64,000 nucleotides of DNA from CAYOLL01 sp964404765 [NCBI: uncultured Gemmatimonadota bacterium] (GTDB taxonomy: Bacteria > 4572-55), in the NCBI GenBank assembly GCA_964404765.1, contig CAYOLL010000002.1, positions 1 through 64,000 on the forward strand, written 5' to 3'. The notes beneath the pieces are model-generated. The model did not search any database, was not told the origin of the DNA, and saw only the letters and a program-made list of their open reading frames with translations. Numbering within the stretch: the stretch's first letter is position 1; the number at the start of each line of letters is the position of its first letter. Shown piece after piece: positions 59,832 to 64,000 of this stretch. Made by a program: the position numbers and the translations under genes.

Positions 59832-62513
59832 CTATACCAACGGCGGATACGGCTTCTCCCCATCCACGCCCAACTCCGCCATTGCCGCGGCGGCGGCGGA
59901 ACGCTCCATTTTCCCTTGCGCGGCCAATGTCGACAGGGTAGCGGCCACAATATGCTTGGCGTCCACCTCAAAAAAGTCGCGCAGAGCCTCGCGGGTTTCG
60001 CTGCGGCCAAAGCCGTCGGTGCCCAGCGAAGTCAGCGGGGCGGGCAGCCACTTGGCGATCATATCCGGCAAGGCTTTGACATAGTCGGATGCGGCGACGT
60101 ACACGCCGTCAACACCGGACAGCGTCTTTTGCAGCCAGGATTGGCGCGCCGGCTGATCGGGATGGAGCAAATTCCAGCGCTCGGTTTCGTCGGCATTGCG
60201 ATAGAGTTCCTTGTAGCTGGTCACGCTCCAGACGGTCGCCGCTACGCCGTATTTTTCTTCCAGAATTTGCTGGGCCTTCAACACTTCGTTCATAATGGCG
60301 CCGCTGCCGAACAAGTTGGCTTTTGGTCCGTTTGGACGAACGGACTCTCTGTATTTATACAGGCCGCGCAGTACGCCTTCTTCGCAGCCTTTGAGCGCAG
60401 TTGGCTGCACATAATCTTCATTCATCACCGTAATATAATAGAAGATGTTTTCCTGCTTCTCAAACATGCGATAAATGCCATCGCGGATAATCAGCGTCAG
60501 TTCAAAGCCGAAGGCGGGATCGTAGCATAGCATGTTCGGCACGGGATGGCCGAGCAAGTGGCTGTGGCCGTCTTCGTGCTGCAGGCCTTCGCCGTTCAAC
60601 GTCGTGCGGCCGGACGTGCCGCCCAGCAAAAAGCCACGGGCGCAGCAATCGCCGGCGGCCCAAACCAAATCGCCAATGCGCTGTAAACCAAACATGGAGT
60701 AGAAGATATAGAACGGCATCATGCTGATCCCGTATGTCGAATAGGCCGTGCCTGCGGCAATAAATGATGACAGCGAGCCGGCTTCGGTAATGCCTTCTTC
60801 CAAAATCTGGCCGTCGGTGGCTTCTTTGTAATAGAGCAAGGTATCGGCGTCCACCGGCTCGTAGGTCTGGCCGACGTGCGAGTAAATGCCGCATTGCCGG
60901 AACAGCGATTCCATACCAAAGGTGCGGGCTTCGTCGGGCACAATCGGCACGATAAACTTGCCGAGTTCTTTGTCCTTCAACAACTTGGCCAAAATCCGCA
61001 CAAAAACCATAGTGGTGGAGACTTCGCGGTTGCCGCTGCCGTCCAAAAACTCCTGGAAGACTTCGATTGGCGGTGTTTTGTGCGGTTCGGCAATCGCAAT
61101 ACGACTTGGCACATAACCGCCCAGTTGCTTGCGGCGTTCGCGGATATATTGAATTTCCGGACTGTTATCTGCCGGCTTATAAAAAGGTGCGGCGGCAATC
61201 TGTTCATCAGAGATTGGAATGCTGAAGCGGGTGCGGAACTCGCGCATTTCATCTTCGTTCAGCTTCTTTTGTTGATGGGTGATGTTTTTGCCTTCGCCGG
61301 CTTCGCCCATGCCGTAGCCTTTGATGGTGCGGGCCAGGATAACAGTGGGGCTGCCGACGTTGTCGATGGCCGCTTTGTAAGCAGCGTACACTTTTTCGGG
61401 ATCGTGTCCGCCGTAACGCAGCTTGCGCAGTTGTGAATCGGACAGATGCTCGACCAGTTTGAGCAAGCGCGGGTCGGCGCCAAAAAAGTGCTTGCGAATA
61501 AAATCGCCGTCCGACACAATGTATTTTTGAAACCAGCCGTCAACCAATTCTTCCATACGCTTGACCAGTAAACCGCCATCTTCTTTTTCCAGAATTTCGT
61601 CCCAATCATCGCCCCACAAGACTTTAATGACATTCCAGCCGGAGCCGCGGAAGGTAGCTTCCAACTCCTGAATAATCTTGCCGTTACCGCGCACAGGGCC
61701 GTCCAGACGCTGCAAGTTGCAGTTGATGACAAAGACGAGGTTGTCCAATTTCTCACGCGAGGCTAAGCCAATGGAACCCAATGCCTCAGGCTCATCCGTT
61801 TCGCCGTCACCCAGGTAAGCAAAAACTTTTTCGCCATTTTTTTGCTTCAGACCGCGATCTTCCAGGTAGCGCATAAAACGGGCCTGATATATTGCCTGCA
61901 ACGGCCCAAGACCCATTGACACGGTTGGAAATTGCCAAAAATTCGGCATCAGCCAGGGATGCGGATAGGATGACAAACCACCACCTTCCGCCAGTTCGCG
62001 CCGGAAATTGAGCAGTTGATGCTCGGTTATCCGGCCTTCCAAAAAGGCGCGGGCATATATGCCGGGTGAGGCATGGCCCTGAAAGTAGACCAGATCACCA
62101 TGATAGTTTTCGCTGCGACCGCGGAAAATATGGTTAAAAGCGACTTCGTAGAGCGTGGCCGCCGAGGCGTAGGTGGAGATATGGCCGCCGATACCAGGCG
62201 TGCGTTTGTTACCGCCCACGACCATGGCCATGGCGTTCCAGCGCAGGATGCTTTTAATCCGGCGTTCGGTTTCGCGATTGCCGGGGAATGACGGTTGCTT
62301 ATTCCGCGGAATTGTATTAATAAACGGCGTGTTGGCTGTAAAGGGAATTTCTACGCCGGCTTGTCGGGCATGGATATTCAGATCACGCAGCAAAGTGTTG
62401 ACGCGCTCTGGCCCTTTATAGGACAACACATAGTCCAGCGAGTCCAGCCACTCGCGGGTTTCCAATTCTTCTTCGTTGGTAATGTCCTGATAATCGCGTG
62501 GGGTGTCGTTCAT
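59832..62513 (-). CDS. aceE: Pyruvate dehydrogenase E1 component, homodimeric type
   Basis: An 893-residue AceE, the thiamine diphosphate enzyme that decarboxylates pyruvate in the pyruvate dehydrogenase complex. The TPP/Mg motif is GDGETDEPEALGSIGLASRE ending in VFVINCN. Other family blocks: NTPFINTIPRNKQPSFPGNR, HGDLVYFQGHASPGIYARAF, IVPDEARTFGMESLFRQ (catalytic half), TLNGEGLQHEDGHSHLLGHP. The ATG at 62513 has AAAAGG nine bases upstream. E2 and E3 genes are not in the window. The protein is a cytosolic complex member. Confidence 0.96.
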   Translation of the reverse strand: MNDTPRDYQDITNEEELETREWLDSLDYVLSYKGPERVNTLLRDLNIHARQAGVEIPFTANTPFINTIPRNKQPSFPGNRETERRIKSILRWNAMAMVVGGNKRTPGIGGHISTYASAATLYEVAFNHIFRGRSENYHGDLVYFQGHASPGIYARAFLEGRITEHQLLNFRRELAEGGGLSSYPHPWLMPNFWQFPTVSMGLGPLQAIYQARFMRYLEDRGLKQKNGEKVFAYLGDGETDEPEALGSIGLASREKLDNLVFVINCNLQRLDGPVRGNGKIIQELEATFRGSGWNVIKVLWGDDWDEILEKEDGGLLVKRMEELVDGWFQKYIVSDGDFIRKHFFGADPRLLKLVEHLSDSQLRKLRYGGHDPEKVYAAYKAAIDNVGSPTVILARTIKGYGMGEAGEGKNITHQQKKLNEDEMREFRTRFSIPISDEQIAAAPFYKPADNSPEIQYIRERRKQLGGYVPSRIAIAEPHKTPPIEVFQEFLDGSGNREVSTTMVFVRILAKLLKDKELGKFIVPIVPDEARTFGMESLFRQCGIYSHVGQTYEPVDADTLLYYKEATDGQILEEGITEAGSLSSFIAAGTAYSTYGISMMPFYIFYSMFGLQRIGDLVWAAGDCCARGFLLGGTSGRTTLNGEGLQHEDGHSHLLGHPVPNMLCYDPAFGFELTLIIRDGIYRMFEKQENIFYYITVMNEDYVQPTALKGCEEGVLRGLYKYRESVRPNGPKANLFGSGAIMNEVLKAQQILEEKYGVAATVWSVTSYKELYRNADETERWNLLHPDQPARQSWLQKTLSGVDGVYVAASDYVKALPDMIAKWLPAPLTSLGTDGFGRSETREALRDFFEVDAKHIVAATLSTLAAQGKMERSAAAAAMAELGVDGEKPYPPLV

Positions 62514-62640
62514 AGCCTTCATCCTTTTCGGTAATGAGTGAGGAAATAACATTGCGCGTGAAGCAAGCGTAATTCTCAGCACATCTTAAGTAAGAATAAT
62601 ACGCGGCACGCTCGTTCACGTCCGATTATGTATGTTGAAA

Positions 62641-64000
62641 TTATTGCAGTAGCTTTTCCAGAGCCGCATTAACTTCCGCGGCTTGCTTCCGGGTCAGACG
62701 CTCCAGTTTTAAAATTTGGCTTATCTCGTGCCGGATACGTTGTTGATGCTCGGTGTAGGCGGCGCAAACCTGCCGGGTATGTGCTTCCGTTTGCGGGACG
62801 GGCACCGGCCCGATTACGTGGCGCAACAGTACGATTTTCAAATACTCCGCTTCGCCGGCGGATTCACATTCCAGCCGATGGCCGTTGATGACCAAAACGG
62901 CTTTGTCAAAAAAGTATTCTATGCGCGGCGTTTCAATTTCGCGAATGTCCGGCAGGATGCGGGTTTTGACCGGCCAATCGGCATGAATAAAATCATCCGG
63001 AAAACGGCGGCGCGGCTCGATTTTTTCCAGCTCGCTTAAAACATGGGCCGCAAAGGTGTCGGCGTTGAAATTTTCGACCCGTTTGCTTTTCTTGGACGTG
63101 ACCGATTGCGGCTTGACATGCACCCGCTCGTAAACCAGGCGGCAAACTTCCCAATAGATTTCTTTGCATTCTTGCTCAGTCAAACCCAAGGCGTCGAAAA
63201 TGACATCGTCCAATTGTTTACGATCCGGCAACGGCTGTGGATCGGGCAAGGGTTTGGTTTTGTCGGCAAAGGCGGCTTTGGGCAGGCCGCATTCATGAAA
63301 GATAGACTCTATTGGGCGCTTTGACAACTTTCTGATGGCTGATTTGAGCGTCTTTATTTGGTCGTTGCTAAATGCTTTGGGATTGGGGATCATAAGTTTG
63401 GCAACTTCGTATGCCTCTGCTTTGAGTAAACCGCCACCAAAATTCACGCGACCTAATGAATTGAAGATGAGTTGAAAAACCGAACTGTTCGTCAACGCCA
63501 ATAGCACACTAGAATCCGACTTGGCGTGTATTTCGTAAAAATTATTACTAAAGTATAATCCACCAGGCGTATAGTAAAAACGTACTATTTCATTGATTGC
63601 AAAATTGCAGTTTATTTTTGCCGCTTTTCTTTTGCCAAGATCATACCACTTTTTTCTTGCGCTGCATGTTGGGCGCAAATGAAGATTTCTTGCTTCGCCC
63701 TCTTCAATGTATCGCAGAATATTTAACCCGAGTAATTCTTCTTTCGTTTTATGGCACATCAACAATTTATATTTCAACTCGGCTGGATAGATTAAAAGCA
63801 GACTGCTTTCACGGGCATTTTTCACTGCCGGAACAAGAAACTCGTCTTCAATACCCCATGCCTTGGCGACGTCATCAGCAAGAAAGAAAAAATCATTATC
63901 ACCGGTCTTGATCCCAAATCGCACATTTGCAACTGACCCAAGCGGTACCAACAAGTCCTTTTTTCCGGCTATTTCCAAAACTTTAAAGTAAATATCCGGC
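62641..64000 (-). CDS. C-terminal part of a class I DNA methylase-like protein (TaqI-like specificity region), 5' end outside window
   Basis: The frame is open to the right edge, so the N-terminus is missing; at least 452 residues are visible. VPLGSVANVRFGIKTGDNDF begins a TaqI-like C-terminal specificity/target-recognition domain of N-6 adenine methylases (DxF text FYYTPGGLYFSNNFYEIHAK, then SSVFQLIFNSLGRVNFGGGL). Further on, KQLDDVIFDALGLTEQECKE and the helical tail RIRHEISQILKLERLTRKQA. The methyltransferase core with its NPPY motif would be upstream. Likely a restriction-modification or related defence gene; the type cannot be fixed here. Confidence 0.8.
   Translation of the reverse strand, partial: PDIYFKVLEIAGKKDLLVPLGSVANVRFGIKTGDNDFFFLADDVAKAWGIEDEFLVPAVKNARESSLLLIYPAELKYKLLMCHKTKEELLGLNILRYIEEGEARNLHLRPTCSARKKWYDLGKRKAAKINCNFAINEIVRFYYTPGGLYFSNNFYEIHAKSDSSVLLALTNSSVFQLIFNSLGRVNFGGGLLKAEAYEVAKLMIPNPKAFSNDQIKTLKSAIRKLSKRPIESIFHECGLPKAAFADKTKPLPDPQPLPDRKQLDDVIFDALGLTEQECKEIYWEVCRLVYERVHVKPQSVTSKKSKRVENFNADTFAAHVLSELEKIEPRRRFPDDFIHADWPVKTRILPDIREIETPRIEYFFDKAVLVINGHRLECESAGEAEYLKIVLLRHVIGPVPVPQTEAHTRQVCAAYTEHQQRIRHEISQILKLERLTRKQAAEVNAALEKLLQ

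Noticed and set aside
1-64000. tRNA or other stable RNA genes
   Set aside because: I saw no T-arm GGTTCGAATCC-like text within a cloverleaf-sized unit and no rRNA sequence; a covariance-model search would be decisive.

Overview
The window is about 64 kb of a bacterial chromosome with roughly balanced base composition. Three things point to a Gram-negative of the FCB-like lineages (Calditrichota, KSB1 and relatives): a TonB-dependent receptor ending in Phe, two large secreted proteins with a PNPF-type C-terminal sorting domain of the kind used by type IX secretion, and several putative lipoproteins. The assignment is an inference from gene content; there is no rRNA or other decisive marker, and I found no tRNA.

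Layout. 0-9 kb: a coiled-coil small protein, an orphan PilT-like ATPase, a Uma2-family protein, a TPR lipoprotein followed 11 bp later by a 1304-residue cadherin/tandem-95-like surface protein, and a second Uma2 protein. 9-18 kb: an OB-fold lipoprotein, a radical SAM/SPASM enzyme, a histidine ammonia-lyase-like enzyme, a TonB receptor and an MFS exporter. 18-28.7 kb: methyltransferase, LPG-synthase-like membrane protein and TMTC-like TPR membrane protein; then EVE protein, CheY, epimerase, a dead IS1380 transposase, MarC, a phosphomevalonate-kinase-like GHMP kinase, DUF420 protein and an AgmX/TonB-like protein. 28.8-33.6 kb is an accessory island: one intact and several broken copies of an SH3-type secreted protein gene alternate with a HEPN/MNT pair and a TumE-type pair. 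33.7-41 kb: glycogen debranching enzyme, TrmB, GNAT, an Rpn-type nuclease and GlgC with a strong terminator. 41-56.5 kb: a uvrA fragment, a giant TPM-domain membrane protein, M42 and M14 peptidases, mtnB-mtnD-nadC, kynA-kynU, accD and an aspartate-type aminotransferase. 56.6-64 kb: a TPR lipoprotein carrying a zincin motif, a DUF2442/DUF4160 pair with the latter frameshifted, pyruvate dehydrogenase E1 and the 3' part of a DNA methylase-like gene.

How genes fit together: GlgC and the debranching enzyme imply glycogen synthesis and turnover. AceE and AccD are central carbon and fatty acid enzymes. KynA, KynU-like and NadC suggest tryptophan catabolism close to NAD metabolism, and MtnB/MtnD are methionine-salvage steps. 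No complete pathway lies inside the window.

A striking property is the density of intergenic palindromic repeats. At least five families recur (ACCCTAAGGGT, AACCTTGCGAAGGCTT, TGTCATTCCGG, ATCCGTGTAAATCCG and CCACGAAGGCACAAAG types). One element has terminal inverted repeats immediately flanked by a perfect 15-bp direct repeat, and another seems to be nested inside a second family. Together with IS1380 debris, the uvrA fragment and broken toxin-antitoxin-like genes, this shows a genome shaped by small non-autonomous elements. I did not find a clearly new defence or biosynthetic system; the best candidates for novelty are the repeat elements, the interleaved SH3/TA island, the TPM-helical giant protein and the TPR-zincin lipoprotein.
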